In this document: in pieces, positions 18,557 through 27,790 of the stretch | Layout of the letters: the number at the start of each line of letters is the position of its first letter | Position numbering within the stretch: position 1 is the first letter of the stretch | From: Arthrobacter sp. SLBN-83 | GTDB lineage: Bacteria; Actinomycetota; Actinomycetes; Actinomycetales; Micrococcaceae | DNA: 64,000 nt | NCBI RefSeq assembly: GCF_006715285.1 | Contig: NZ_VFMX01000001.1 | Span: forward strand, 372,001 to 436,000 | Direction of reading: 5' to 3' | Notes under the pieces: model-generated | What the model saw: the letters and a program-made list of their open reading frames with translations, nothing else | Database searches by the model: none | Told to the model about the DNA's origin: nothing | Position numbers and translations under genes: made by a program

Positions 18557-18756
18557 CGGCCAGCGACGTGCGGTTGCGCCGGGACATCCAATGTTCCGGC
18601 GCAGCGCCTACCTGCCGACCATCCGGAGATTGTCGGACCCTTTCGGTGGAGTTGAAGGGAGAGATCGTGCGCCGGATCCCGGGGCTGTTAAGCAACTGCA
18701 GCACTGCGCGCCCTGCCGGCTGCACATGCTCCGCACCTCATCACTGGAGGACTTTC

Positions 18757-19056
18757 ATGACAGGCGAAGACAAGGCCCTGCAGGAACGCATTCTGGATGA
18801 CGAGCGCGCTGTCCAGGAACTGCTGGAAGGGGCCGCCCGCACGGACGATCCAGTTCTTTGGGATCTGTTGCTGCAGGTCCGGGAGCTCAGGACGGTCGAC
18901 ATCCCGGCGCCGTCGCCGCGGCTGAGGGCACTGTTGGCTGAGCCGGAGGCGGCCGGCGCCATTCGAGTGGCGCCGGCCACACCCCTGAAAAAGACGCAGA
19001 CGGTGTTCACCATGCTGGCGGTGGCCGCTTCGTTCGGTATCGCATCCGCACGATAG
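18757..19056 (+). CDS. Small membrane-anchored protein, anti-sigma-like
   Basis: A 99-residue protein with a charged helical N-terminal region (ALQERILDDERAVQELLEGA) and a single hydrophobic segment at the extreme C-terminus (TVFTMLAVAASFGIAS). TGGAGG lies six bases before the ATG. The layout resembles small zinc-less anti-sigma proteins that accompany sigma factors in this group, but no sigma gene is next to it and the protein ends right at the membrane helix, so it may be truncated. The 200 bases between 18557 and 18756 hold no gene that I can support. Confidence 0.6.
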   Translation: MTGEDKALQERILDDERAVQELLEGAARTDDPVLWDLLLQVRELRTVDIPAPSPRLRALLAEPEAAGAIRVAPATPLKKTQTVFTMLAVAASFGIASAR

Positions 19057-19128
19057 CGGAATGGTTTGCAGGTCCAGCACCCGGCGTCCCTGCCCGTTGA
19101 CAGTGCGCTGACCGCCGTCAGCACGGGC

Positions 19129-19464
19129 TCAGTTGCGGTACTTGGCCACCGTGAACAGGAAGGTGGAGTCCTCTTCGGCGTGCAGGCTGTGCAGGCCGGG
19201 CGGGACAATCAGCAGGTCGCCGGTCTTGCCCTGCCAGGTCTCCCCGCCGGCCTTGAGGCTCACGCAGCCCTGGACCACGAAGACCGTGGCGTCACCCGGG
19301 TTCTGGTGCTCGCTCAGCTGCGTTCCGGCCTTCATGGCCATGACCGTCTGCCGGAGGATCTTCTCATGGCCGCCGTAGACGGTGTCGGCAGCACGGCCGT
19401 TGGTGGAGGTAAGGGCAGCCTCGAGCTGCTGCCGGGCCAGCGCGTCGATCGATATCTTCTGCAT
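19129..19464 (-). CDS. Cupin-domain protein
   Basis: A 111-residue cupin of the RmlC-like type found in actinobacterial stress loci: an N-terminal helix pair (MQKISIDALARQQLEAAL), then LRQTVMAMKAGTQLSEHQNPGDATVFVVQGCVSLKAGGETW and a second motif GDLLIVPPGLHSLHAEEDS. Metal ligands His52 and His92 or His95 are plausible. The start at 19464 is chosen because the upstream extension is not protein-like. Function unassigned. Confidence 0.82.
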   Translation of the reverse strand: MQKISIDALARQQLEAALTSTNGRAADTVYGGHEKILRQTVMAMKAGTQLSEHQNPGDATVFVVQGCVSLKAGGETWQGKTGDLLIVPPGLHSLHAEEDSTFLFTVAKYRN

Positions 19465-19603
19465 GCGCCCAAGGCTACCCGCGTTCTTCCCGCAGGGGAC
19501 CGGACTGGGTGGCGCAGTTGGGTGGTGCCGTCGGGTGGCCCGGCTCCGCAATCCCCTTACGTGGGGATGGAGCAACTGCCGTGACGCTCCTAATCTTCGA
19601 AGC

Positions 19604-20011
19604 ATGAATGCTGTATCGCAGGTCTTCGCGGTACTTGCCGCGGTCATCTATATCTTCGTGTTTCCGCTGGAGAGCTTCCTACTTCGCCGCAACCTGTGGG
19701 CGCAGAAGTTCCTGAGCACACCGCCTGAGAATGTGTCCGCCGTGATGATGTGGGCCATTCCCACCGGGTACAAAAACCTGGTGATTGCGCTGGGCGTGCT
19801 CGCCGGGGTAGTCACCGCCAACTCGGGACAGCTTGTGGTTGGCTACACGCTGGTGGTCTACTGCTGCGCCAACATGGTCCTCACCGCCCCCACCATGCTG
19901 CTGGCAGACCTCCAGGGGCATTACCCCAGGAAGTGGGAGAGCGTGCCAGGGACCCTCGCAGCCACGGTTCCAGCCTTGCTGGCCCTGCTCCTCCTTCCCC
20001 TGGGGCCGTAG
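19604..20011 (+). CDS. DUF1304-family membrane protein
   Basis: A 135-residue protein with four hydrophobic helices and the DUF1304 signature near the first helix (IYIFVFPLESFLL) and second (VMMWAIPTGYKNLVIALGVLAG). Divergent from the cupin gene, with 139 bases between the two starts. Molecular role unknown in all relatives that I know. Confidence 0.82.
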   Translation: MNAVSQVFAVLAAVIYIFVFPLESFLLRRNLWAQKFLSTPPENVSAVMMWAIPTGYKNLVIALGVLAGVVTANSGQLVVGYTLVVYCCANMVLTAPTMLLADLQGHYPRKWESVPGTLAATVPALLALLLLPLGP

Positions 20012-20084
20012 GCGCGGGTGCGGACACGCCACGGCCGGCGGCCCGATTTCGAAGGCCCCGCCACCGGTTGATAAACCTTAAAGG

Positions 20085-21332
20085 ATGCTAGATGTCCTGA
20101 ATCCTGCCCTGCCCTTTATCGCCATGGCCCTGGCGGTGGTAGCCGGCCTCGCACTGTCCTGGCTGCTCCGCAAGGTGGTCCTCCGCCTGAACCGGAAACG
20201 GCCCGAGCTGCAGGCCACCTCCCGAGTGGCCCGCCAGCCGCTGCGGCTGGCACTGTGCCTGGTGGGCGTCCGCGCCGCGCTGGGGCTGACGGCGGGCAGC
20301 GAAAGCTGGCATGCCGGCGTCGACCATTTCCTCCTGATTGCCCTCATCGGTGCGGTGGCCTGGCTGGTGATTGCGGTGCTGCTGATCATTGAGGCCGTGG
20401 TGCTGAACAGGCACAGCGTGGACGTGGCGGACAACCGGAGGGCACGGCGGCTGCGCACGCAGATGATTCTGGCACGCCGGATCGCGGTGGCGCTGGTGGT
20501 GGTGCTCGCCGTCGGCACTGCCATGCTGACCTTCCCCGCCATCCAAGCCCTCGGTGCCGGACTGCTGGCGTCCGCCGGCGTGATCTCCATCGTCGCCGGC
20601 CTGGCCGCGCAGACGTCCCTGGTGAACGTCTTCGCGGGCATGCAGCTGGCGTTCACGGATGCCATCCGCGTGGATGACGTGGTGGTGGTGCAGAAGGAGT
20701 GGGGCCGGATCGAGGAGATCACCCTGACCTATGTGGTGGTGCACCTTTGGGACGACCGCCGGCTGATCCTGCCCTCCACCTACTTCACCACCACGCCCTT
20801 CGAGAACTGGACCCGCCGCCAGTCGGAGGTGATGGGCACCGTGGAGTTCGACCTCGACTGGCGCGCCCCCGTGGAGGACATGCGCACCGAGCTCCGCCGG
20901 GCCCTGGCCGGCACCGAGCTGTGGGACGAACGCGTGGGAGTCCTGCAGATCACCGACGCGACCGGCGGCTTTGTCCGGGTCCGGATCCTGGTGAGCGCTG
21001 CGGACAGCGCCGCGCTCTTCGACCTGCGCTGCCTGGTGCGCGAAACCATGGTCACCTTCCTCCAGCAGAACCACCCGGAGGCCCTTCCGCACCAGCGCTG
21101 GGAGCAGGCGGCGGACAGCAATCAAGCGGACGACGGCGGCATGGGCACCCGGCGCCGGACACCACTGCGGGGGCTGGGTTCGCCCGCTGCCGCCGGCCCG
21201 CATGCCGCGGATCCGCATGAGTCGCAGCTGTTCACGGGATCCATTGAGGCCGTTGAGCGGTCTCGCGCCTTCTCAGGCCCGGGTGATGAGGTGTTCGAGG
21301 AGCGCGACAGGAACCTGGCGTCCCGGAACTGA
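20085..21332 (+). CDS. MscS-family mechanosensitive ion channel
   Basis: A 415-residue protein with four to five N-terminal membrane helices, the pore helix GLLASAGVISIVAGLAAQTSLVNVFAGMQ (around residues 160-190), and the cytosolic beta domain with DAIRVDDVVVVQKEWGRIEEITLTYVVV and LPSTYFTTTPFENWTR. This is the MscS core. The C-terminal 75 residues are polar and low-complexity. The channel releases solutes on hypo-osmotic shock. The ATG follows directly on TAAAGG, too close for a normal ribosome site. Confidence 0.9.
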   Translation: MLDVLNPALPFIAMALAVVAGLALSWLLRKVVLRLNRKRPELQATSRVARQPLRLALCLVGVRAALGLTAGSESWHAGVDHFLLIALIGAVAWLVIAVLLIIEAVVLNRHSVDVADNRRARRLRTQMILARRIAVALVVVLAVGTAMLTFPAIQALGAGLLASAGVISIVAGLAAQTSLVNVFAGMQLAFTDAIRVDDVVVVQKEWGRIEEITLTYVVVHLWDDRRLILPSTYFTTTPFENWTRRQSEVMGTVEFDLDWRAPVEDMRTELRRALAGTELWDERVGVLQITDATGGFVRVRILVSAADSAALFDLRCLVRETMVTFLQQNHPEALPHQRWEQAADSNQADDGGMGTRRRTPLRGLGSPAAAGPHAADPHESQLFTGSIEAVERSRAFSGPGDEVFEERDRNLASRN

Positions 21333-21351
21333 ACCCTGCTGCAAAAACCCC

Positions 21352-21381
21352 TTGATAGGTGACCATTTAGTCACCTATCAT
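21352..21381 (+). promoter_or_regulatory. Promoter inside a perfect palindrome (ArsR-type operator)
   Basis: TTGATA (21352-21357), 18 bases, TATCAT (21376-21381), then seven bases to the A of the start codon at 21389. The same stretch forms the palindrome TGATAGGTGAC-N6-GTCACCTATCA (21353-21380). The transcript would be leaderless and bound repressor would cover both boxes. Confidence 0.7.
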
Positions 21382-21388
21382 TGCTGCC

Positions 21389-22141
21389 ATGGACGACGTG
21401 TTCAAGGCACTCTCCGACCCCACCCGGCGGGACCTGCTCGATGAGCTGTTCCGCGAGGACGGGCAGACCCTGAGCGCACTTGAGGCACGGTTCGACATGA
21501 CCCGGTTCGGGATCGCCAAGCACCTCCGCATCCTGGAGGACGCCGGCCTGGTGGTCACCCGTCGTCGCGGACGGGAAAAGCTGCACTTCCTGAATCCGGT
21601 TCCCATCCGGCTGGTCCACGACCGCTGGGTCAGCAAATACGCAGAACCATGGGCCGCTGCCCTAAGCGACCTCAAATCCAGATTGGAAAGTCCCATGGAA
21701 AAGATCTTCGAGATTTACATCAAGACCACGCCCGAACGGCTCTGGGAAGCCATCACGGACAGCGACATCCGCAGCAAGTACCAGTTCGGCAATACCCTCG
21801 AGGCCGACTGGTCCCCCGGCGGTCGGTTTGTCATGGGCAACCCGAAGGCGGGGGCACCGCTGGGCGAAGGTGAAAATGTGGAGGTGGACCCACCCCGCCG
21901 GCTGGTTCAGACCATGCGCGCACTGTGGGGCGAGGACGTCAAGGCCGAGGGCACATCCAAAATCACCTGGGAAATTGAGCCGGTGGGCGACTCCTGCCAC
22001 CTCACCGTCACCCACAGCGACCTGCGCGAAGGCGCCAACGAACAGCTCTACGGCGGCTGGCCGATGATTCTGTCCGGCCTCAAGACGTGGCTGGAAACCG
22101 GCGAGAAGCTCACCACGCCGGGTTCGCTGATGTACACGTAG
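21389..22141 (+). CDS. ArsR-type HTH fused to SRPBCC/AHSA1 domain
   Basis: A 250-residue fusion. Residues 1-100 form an ArsR winged helix (VFKALSDPTRRDLLDELF, TRFGIAKHLRILEDAGLVVTRRRGREKLHFLNPVPI). From residue 103 an AHSA1-type SRPBCC domain starts (KIFEIYIKTTPERLWEAITDS, WSPGGRFVMGNP, THSDLREGANEQLYGGWPMILSGLKTWLETGE). Elsewhere these are two adjacent genes; here the linker is short and in frame. The SRPBCC half probably binds a hydrophobic ligand and controls DNA binding to the palindrome right upstream. No ribosome site is seen, in line with a leaderless mRNA. Confidence 0.9.
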   Translation: MDDVFKALSDPTRRDLLDELFREDGQTLSALEARFDMTRFGIAKHLRILEDAGLVVTRRRGREKLHFLNPVPIRLVHDRWVSKYAEPWAAALSDLKSRLESPMEKIFEIYIKTTPERLWEAITDSDIRSKYQFGNTLEADWSPGGRFVMGNPKAGAPLGEGENVEVDPPRRLVQTMRALWGEDVKAEGTSKITWEIEPVGDSCHLTVTHSDLREGANEQLYGGWPMILSGLKTWLETGEKLTTPGSLMYT

Positions 22142-22220
22142 TCATCCGCCGGGAGGCAAGGCACGACGGCGGCGGCCGCCCTTGGTGGCACGGCCGCCGC
22201 CGTTGAGGTACTTTGCGGGA

Positions 22221-23567
22221 TTACGTCCGGGGGATGCGGACGATGGCGGGGCCTGGCCGGTCGGGTGACAGCGTGACTTTTAGTCCTTCCGCGGCGGCCT
22301 CGACAGTTCCGCCGGGCCCCTCCACCGATGCTTGCGCCAAGTCGAACCCAACCGCGTCCAGCTTCAAGGCGGCCTCCGCTCCATCGCCCAGCGAGTCAAC
22401 AAAGGCCACGATCTCCGTTCCGCGGTCAACCCAGCGGATCCAGGGGTCGTCGCCGCTTGCCGCGGTACCGTCCTGGAGAGGACGTGCCCCCACGAGGTAC
22501 TGCTTTGCGGCGGCCATCCACTTCCCGAGGCCGGTCAGGGCCTGCCGCTGGATTTCAGGGATGGTCCCGTCAGCCCGCGGACCGACATTCAGGAGGAAGT
22601 GGCCGCCGCGCGAGACGACGTCCGTAAGGTGGCGGGCCAACTGTTGTCCGGTCAAGGACTGCTCCGGACCTTCCACCTGGTTGTATCCGAAGGAGAACCC
22701 GATGCCCCTGCAGTTCTCCCACTCGGATTCGGACTCGTTTTCCCTGGCGGCTTCGTACTCGCTGGTGCCGTAATCCTGGTGGGTGGCGCCCCAGCGGTCG
22801 TTGACCACACCGTCCGGGACTGCTGAGTAGAAGTGCTGGAACAACGTTCCCAGCCCATGCTCGCCAAAGTGCTTGCCGGCGTCGGGCCATTCGATGTCGT
22901 TCCACAGGACGTGGGGGCGGTACTTGTCCACCAGGTCCACCACGTGGTTGTAGGCGTATTCAGCGTAGCCGGCATCCTTGGGGCGGGAGGTGTCGTGGAC
23001 GCTTTCGCTGGTGGTATGGGGCGGGAAGGGACGTACGTGCCAGTCCAGACCTCCCGAGTAGTACAGGCCCAGCTTCAGCCCCTTGTCCTCAACGGCACGC
23101 GCGATTTCACCGATCAGGTCCCTGCGCGGTCCGCGGTGGACCGTGTTCCGCTCCCCCGTACCCGGGGCGTCCCAGAGGGCGATGCCGTCATGGTGTTTCG
23201 TGGTGGGAACCACGTAATCCGCTCCGGCGGATTTGAACAGCTCCACCCAGTCCGCCGGATCGAACTGCTCGGCTTTCCATTGGTCCAGGAACGCGTCATA
23301 GTCCTCCCCGCCGTACTCTTCCTTGTGGTGCTGCTGGGCAGGGCTGCCGTCAATGCGGATGGTGTTGTAGTACCACTCCGCGTAGGGGTTGTGCTTGAAC
23401 CATTCGTGGTCGTCTATTGTGCCGAGCGCGCCGATCGGCTCTGCCCAGGCGGGGACGGAGTAGGCGCCCCAGTGGATGAAGATGCCGAACGGGGCGTGCT
23501 GGAACCAATCCGGCACAGGCCGGGACAACTTGTTCCATTCTTCAGGCGTGGCCGTACTGTCAGTCAT
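22221..23567 (-). CDS. Alpha-L-fucosidase (GH29), cytoplasmic
   Basis: A 448-residue glycoside hydrolase of family 29. Diagnostic parts are APFGIFIHWGAYSVPAW near residue 25, TTKHHDGIALWDAP at 122-135, and LWNDIEWP with the probable nucleophile Asp224. It ends with a small beta domain. No signal peptide is present, so it acts in the cytoplasm on fucosylated sugars brought in by the ABC importer encoded just upstream in the same leftward operon. The freed L-fucose would feed the divergent pathway genes. Confidence 0.92.
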   Translation of the reverse strand: MTDSTATPEEWNKLSRPVPDWFQHAPFGIFIHWGAYSVPAWAEPIGALGTIDDHEWFKHNPYAEWYYNTIRIDGSPAQQHHKEEYGGEDYDAFLDQWKAEQFDPADWVELFKSAGADYVVPTTKHHDGIALWDAPGTGERNTVHRGPRRDLIGEIARAVEDKGLKLGLYYSGGLDWHVRPFPPHTTSESVHDTSRPKDAGYAEYAYNHVVDLVDKYRPHVLWNDIEWPDAGKHFGEHGLGTLFQHFYSAVPDGVVNDRWGATHQDYGTSEYEAARENESESEWENCRGIGFSFGYNQVEGPEQSLTGQQLARHLTDVVSRGGHFLLNVGPRADGTIPEIQRQALTGLGKWMAAAKQYLVGARPLQDGTAASGDDPWIRWVDRGTEIVAFVDSLGDGAEAALKLDAVGFDLAQASVEGPGGTVEAAAEGLKVTLSPDRPGPAIVRIPRT

Positions 23568-23621
23568 GCTTCACTCCAGTTCTTTTGGGATTTGTTTTTT
23601 GAAAGTCGTAAGGGGTGTTGC

Positions 23622-24518
23622 CTAACGGCCACCGAAGCCGCCCATGCTGACACCTTTGACCAGCTGACGCTGCAGGAGGATCACTACGAGCAGGCTGGGA
23701 ATCACGGCCGTGGTGGCCGCGGCCATCAAGGGTCCCCAGTCCGTCCCGCGCTCGCCGGAGAACATTGACAGGCCGAGCGGAATGGTGGCCCTTGAAACGT
23801 CATTGATGACGATCAGAGGCCAGAGGAAGCTGCTCCAGTAATCGATGAAGCTGAACACAGCCACTACTGCTAGCGGTGCGCGAACCAGCGGCAGTATGAC
23901 GCTCCACAGGATCCGGATGGATCCCGCACCGTCTATCCGGGCAGCTTCCTCGAATTCGACCGGGAGGGAAAGCAGGAATTGTCGGATGAGGAACGCTCCG
24001 AATGCACCGAAAGCGAACGGCACGATGAGCGCTGGGATTGAATTCACCAGATCCAGCTTGTTCATCATGATGTACAGCGGGATCACCAGGACCTCCTGCG
24101 GCAGCACCAAAGTTCCAAGGAAGACAAGGAACAGTTTGTCGCGGTGCTTGAACTGCAACCGCGCGAAAGCGTATGCGGACAGCAGCGACACCACGGTGGT
24201 CAAGGCCGCTCCTGCAATGGACACCAGGAAGCTGTTAAAGATCACCTGTGCGAACGGTATGGCAGTCCAGGCGGTGACGTAGTTTGACCATTCCACGCGG
24301 GAAGCCAGGAAGTTTGAACCCGTGGAGAAAACTTCGGAGGTCGGCTTCAGGGAAGTGGCCACCATCCAGAGGAAAGGGAAGAAGAAAATGAGACCGGCAA
24401 GGATGATGGCTGCCCTGCTGATGTATGTACCGGGCCGCTTCTTCCTGCGACGGGCAAGGGGTTGCCGTTTCTGGACTCCAGTGTTCAGGGTGCCCTTGGC
24501 CATGGTTTCAGTTGTCAT
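23622..24518 (-). CDS. ABC sugar permease, MalG type (fucoside importer)
   Basis: A 298-residue permease with a long basic cytosolic N-terminus, six helices, the FNSFLVSIAGAALTTVVSLLSAYAFARL segment and the EAA loop EFEEAARIDGAGSIRILWSVILP. It overlaps the upstream MalF-type gene by 11 bases and is followed by the fucosidase gene. Confidence 0.9.
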   Translation of the reverse strand: MTTETMAKGTLNTGVQKRQPLARRRKKRPGTYISRAAIILAGLIFFFPFLWMVATSLKPTSEVFSTGSNFLASRVEWSNYVTAWTAIPFAQVIFNSFLVSIAGAALTTVVSLLSAYAFARLQFKHRDKLFLVFLGTLVLPQEVLVIPLYIMMNKLDLVNSIPALIVPFAFGAFGAFLIRQFLLSLPVEFEEAARIDGAGSIRILWSVILPLVRAPLAVVAVFSFIDYWSSFLWPLIVINDVSRATIPLGLSMFSGERGTDWGPLMAAATTAVIPSLLVVILLQRQLVKGVSMGGFGGR

Positions 24519-25428
24519 AGTTGACCAACCTCTTCTGCTGGGAGAACTGAAGTGCCGTGATGAGCATGACGATCACAAACAGCGCCCAAGCCAGCGCTGA
24601 TGCGTAGCCGAGCTTGTCGAAGGAAAATCCGTTGCGGTACAGGTAGAGCACGATGGTGTTGGTGGATTCACCGGGCCCGCCCAGCGTGAGCAGGTACGGC
24701 TGGGTGAAGACCTTGAAGGATCCGATGATGGTCATCACCGTGCAGAAGAACAGCGACGGCGACAGCATCGGCAGCACAACCCGGAAGAAGCGCTGCCACG
24801 CCCCGGCGCCGTCAATGCGGGCTGCTTCCAGCAGGTTTGGTGAAATCCCGTTGAGCCCCGCGCCCAGGACGATGATGTTGTAGCCAATGCCCTGCCATAC
24901 GGACATGGCGATCAGCGAGCCCATGGCCAGCTGGCTGTTGCTGAGCCAGGACGGTCCGTGGATGCCGAAGTTTGCCAGGAAGCTGTTGACCACACCGTCA
25001 TCGGTGAGCATCAGCCGCCACACGAGCGCGTTGGCGACCATTGGCGTGACTACCGGGATGAAGAACAGCACACGAAAGAACGGTCCCCAGCTGCCGAGGT
25101 TGTGCAGCCATGTGGACAACGCCAGCGCCAGGACCAGGTTCAACACGGTGTAACAGACAGCGAAGAACAGGGTGTTGCCCAACACGGTCCAAAAAACGGG
25201 GTCCCCACTAAGCATGCGGACGTAGTTGTCCAACCCCACGAACTTTGCTGCGCCGAACAACGGCCAATCGAACAGGCTGATCACCAGGGAGGCGACGAGC
25301 GGCACCACAATAAAGATCAGGAACCCGAGCATGCCGGGAGCGAGGTAAACCGCGGCGAGCTTTCCGTGGCCAGTCACCCTGGCAGGCTTCTTTGCGTTCT
25401 TTACGGTGAGCGTCGGTAGAGCAGTCAT
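24508..25428 (-). CDS. ABC sugar permease, MalF type (fucoside importer)
   Basis: A 306-residue permease with six helices and the EAA loop NLLEAARIDGAGAWQRFFRVVLP. It follows the binding-protein gene by 57 bases. It forms the heterodimeric channel with the MalG-type protein whose start lies inside this gene's 3' end. Confidence 0.9.
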   Translation of the reverse strand: MTALPTLTVKNAKKPARVTGHGKLAAVYLAPGMLGFLIFIVVPLVASLVISLFDWPLFGAAKFVGLDNYVRMLSGDPVFWTVLGNTLFFAVCYTVLNLVLALALSTWLHNLGSWGPFFRVLFFIPVVTPMVANALVWRLMLTDDGVVNSFLANFGIHGPSWLSNSQLAMGSLIAMSVWQGIGYNIIVLGAGLNGISPNLLEAARIDGAGAWQRFFRVVLPMLSPSLFFCTVMTIIGSFKVFTQPYLLTLGGPGESTNTIVLYLYRNGFSFDKLGYASALAWALFVIVMLITALQFSQQKRLVNYDN

Positions 25429-25485
25429 CGTTGACCTATTCCATGAGCGGGGCAGGCTCCGGGCGGGGAACCTGCCCCGGGAGGA

Positions 25486-26739
25486 TTACTTGGCGGAGTT
25501 CGCGATGGTGGAGAGGATTTCCTGGGCGGACTTGCTGCCGCGGAACCCGTCACCGGAGTACTGAGTGAAGTTTGTTTCCACCTGGTTCCAGGTGGGCGTA
25601 GTAACCAAGGGGCGCCCGGACTTCAGCAATGCTTCAACTACGGCGACGTCGGCAGCAGGCTTGTTGCCGGCCCAGTCCTTGACCGCGGACTCCACGGACG
25701 GCACCGTCCCGCGGGCTGCCCCAACGGCTCCAACCACCTCAGGCGTCGTAATCTTCATGATGTTCTTGAAGGCCGCTTCCTTGTCCTTGCAGGACGCTGC
25801 GATGGCGAAGGCGGATCCCTGGATCATGCCGACGCTCTTTCCCGAAGTGGACGGAACCACGGCGATTCCCACCTTGCCCTGGGTCTTCGTCGTCAGTGTG
25901 TCGTACATCCAGGGGCCGTCGATGATCATGGCTGCCTTGCCGCTCATGAACTGCTGCTCCGGAACATCAGTGCCGTCCGATGCCTGAGGAGCGGTGGCCA
26001 CTTTCTCCTTGGCCGCCAGGTCAAAAGCGAATTGCTGGTCCTGCACCAAGCCCTGGTTGGTCAGGTCCAGCTTTCCGTCCTTGACCGGTTCGTTGCCGTT
26101 GGCAAAAGCCAATGGCAGGCCCGGTCCAGAGCCGAAGCCCGGCGGGACGGCCAGGCCCGTGACGCCGTCTTTCGTCAATGCCTTCAGGTCGGAGGTGAAC
26201 TGGGCGGTGGTGTAATTGAGGGTCGGTTCCTTCACGCCTGCTGCGGACAGGAGATCCTTGTTGTAGTAGAGGACCACCGGTTCGGCGTCATACGGGATCC
26301 CTCGCAGGCTTCCGTCAACCGTCAGGCCATCGATCATCGCCTTGTTGTACATCGAGACGTCAATGTTGTTGCTCTTGACCATGTCATCGAGCGGCACCGT
26401 CAGGTCCTTGAGCTCCTGGGCGCGGGCTGCCTGCGTAGTGATGATGCAGGGTGCGCCTGAACTGGACAACCGCGTCTTCACTTTTGTCCAGTAGTCGTTG
26501 AAACTGGGGCCCTCGAGCGTGAGGTTGAACGCCGGGTCTTTCTTCTTGGCCGCGTCCACGAAAGCCTGCCACTGGGCCCGGTCGTTTTCGTTGGTAATCC
26601 AGGTGTACATCGAGGAGGCTTCCTTGCCCGCATCCGATGATGAATTTGCGCTTGAACCGCAGGCGCTCAAGGTGCCCGCGGCGAGGGCTGCCACCGCTGC
26701 CGCTGTCAGCAGGCGGCCGGTAACGCGGTTGTTCGACAC
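25486..26739 (-). CDS. ABC sugar-binding lipoprotein (fucose/fucoside)
   Basis: A 417-residue family 1 solute-binding protein with a lipoprotein signal (LSAC, lipidation at Cys27) and a Ser-rich tether. First gene of the operon binding protein - permease - permease - fucosidase. The ligand is inferred from the fucosidase and the divergent L-fucose enzymes; it could be free fucose or a fucosyl oligosaccharide. The promoter about 90 bases upstream has an ATCAGATG site next to its -35 box. Confidence 0.88.
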   Translation of the reverse strand: MSNNRVTGRLLTAAAVAALAAGTLSACGSSANSSSDAGKEASSMYTWITNENDRAQWQAFVDAAKKKDPAFNLTLEGPSFNDYWTKVKTRLSSSGAPCIITTQAARAQELKDLTVPLDDMVKSNNIDVSMYNKAMIDGLTVDGSLRGIPYDAEPVVLYYNKDLLSAAGVKEPTLNYTTAQFTSDLKALTKDGVTGLAVPPGFGSGPGLPLAFANGNEPVKDGKLDLTNQGLVQDQQFAFDLAAKEKVATAPQASDGTDVPEQQFMSGKAAMIIDGPWMYDTLTTKTQGKVGIAVVPSTSGKSVGMIQGSAFAIAASCKDKEAAFKNIMKITTPEVVGAVGAARGTVPSVESAVKDWAGNKPAADVAVVEALLKSGRPLVTTPTWNQVETNFTQYSGDGFRGSKSAQEILSTIANSAK

Positions 26740-26828
26740 GATGATGTCCTTCCATAGCTGGGGACAAGGGTTGCCCGGCGACGTCCTCGTGGCCTGCCTG
26801 GTGTGATTTCCGCAACCCCTGCCTCAAC

Positions 26829-26872
26829 AGAATGACCCCGGTCATCTCAGTAAGTCAAGGAATCATCTGATC
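26829..26872 (-). promoter_or_regulatory. Promoter and operator of the fucoside importer operon
   Basis: Read on the minus strand: GATCAGATG (26872-26864), five bases, TTGACT (26858-26853), 18 bases, CATTCT (26834-26829). The ATCAGATG element sits upstream of the -35 box almost exactly as in the fucD promoter. Confidence 0.55.
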
Positions 26873-26954
26873 TTTATTTGGCCAATTTGAACGAAAGCGC
26901 CTGGAGGATGGAACTTTTGCGGTCTTTTGGATAACTAGATCAGACGAATAGCGG

Positions 26955-27734
26955 CTAAAGGTCGCTGTCTTGACCACCAAGGACTGTCTCTGCGTCCCCT
27001 ACTCGTCCCTCCAAGTCCGGCTCGGGGATGGCCGTGACATAGTCCTCCACCGCATAGAGGTGGTTGGCCATCCGCGTTCGGGCGCGGTCCACATCATGCC
27101 GGCGCAGTGCTTCCAGGATGCCCAGGTGCTCGCGATGGGTGGCAAGCAGCCCTTCGTTGTCATGCATGGACCGCCACATCCGGCCCCTGATCGTGTTGGT
27201 GGAAACCGTCTCGATTAACGCTGACAGCACATGGTTGGCAGACGCCTCCGCTATCAGCCGGTGAAACTCCACATCACACTGCATGGCGGCTTCATGCTGG
27301 ACGGGGTTCGCATGAATGGCCGCATGGGCGCGATCCAAAATGCCTTCAGCTTCGTCCAGCTTGTCTTTGACAATACAGATAGCGGCCGCGGCGGCAGCCT
27401 CGGTCTCCAGCGCCCTCCGCACGGTGTGCACCTGGTTAGCCCGTTCGCCGTCCTGCAGGCCCACCCAGAATTCCATGGCCGAAAGGAGCGCCGAGGGCTC
27501 CAGGCGGGTCACGAAAGTGCCGGCACCCTGCTTGGTTTCCAGGATGCCCATCGTGGACAGCGCCCGCACGCCCTCACGGAGCGAACCCCGGGAAACCTGC
27601 AGCTCCGCCGCCAGGTCCTTCTCGATCGGCAGCCGGTCGCCGGGCTTGAGCCGGCGGGAGGACAGCATTCGCTTTACGCCGGAGATTACGACGTCCGTCT
27701 GGGACATCGAGCCATTTGCTGCGCCGCTGGTCAT
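26955..27734 (-). CDS. FadR-subfamily GntR regulator of L-fucose genes
   Basis: A 259-residue regulator with an N-terminal GntR winged helix (RRLKPGDRLPIEKDLAAELQVSRGSLREGVRALSTMGILETKQGAGTFV) and an all-helical FCD ligand domain (RALETEAAAAAA, CDVEFHRLIAEASAN, HLGILEALRRHDVDRARTRMANHL) whose Asp and His residues usually hold a metal and an organic acid. It lies between the two fucose operons, divergent from fucD. The inducer is probably a pathway acid such as L-fuconate or keto-deoxyfuconate, by analogy with related sugar-acid regulators. Confidence 0.88.
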   Translation of the reverse strand: MTSGAANGSMSQTDVVISGVKRMLSSRRLKPGDRLPIEKDLAAELQVSRGSLREGVRALSTMGILETKQGAGTFVTRLEPSALLSAMEFWVGLQDGERANQVHTVRRALETEAAAAAAICIVKDKLDEAEGILDRAHAAIHANPVQHEAAMQCDVEFHRLIAEASANHVLSALIETVSTNTIRGRMWRSMHDNEGLLATHREHLGILEALRRHDVDRARTRMANHLYAVEDYVTAIPEPDLEGRVGDAETVLGGQDSDL

Positions 27735-27790
27735 GACAACCGCCTTTCTGGGTACTTCACCAAGTGAGCTTCCGCTGGAAAAATGACTTT

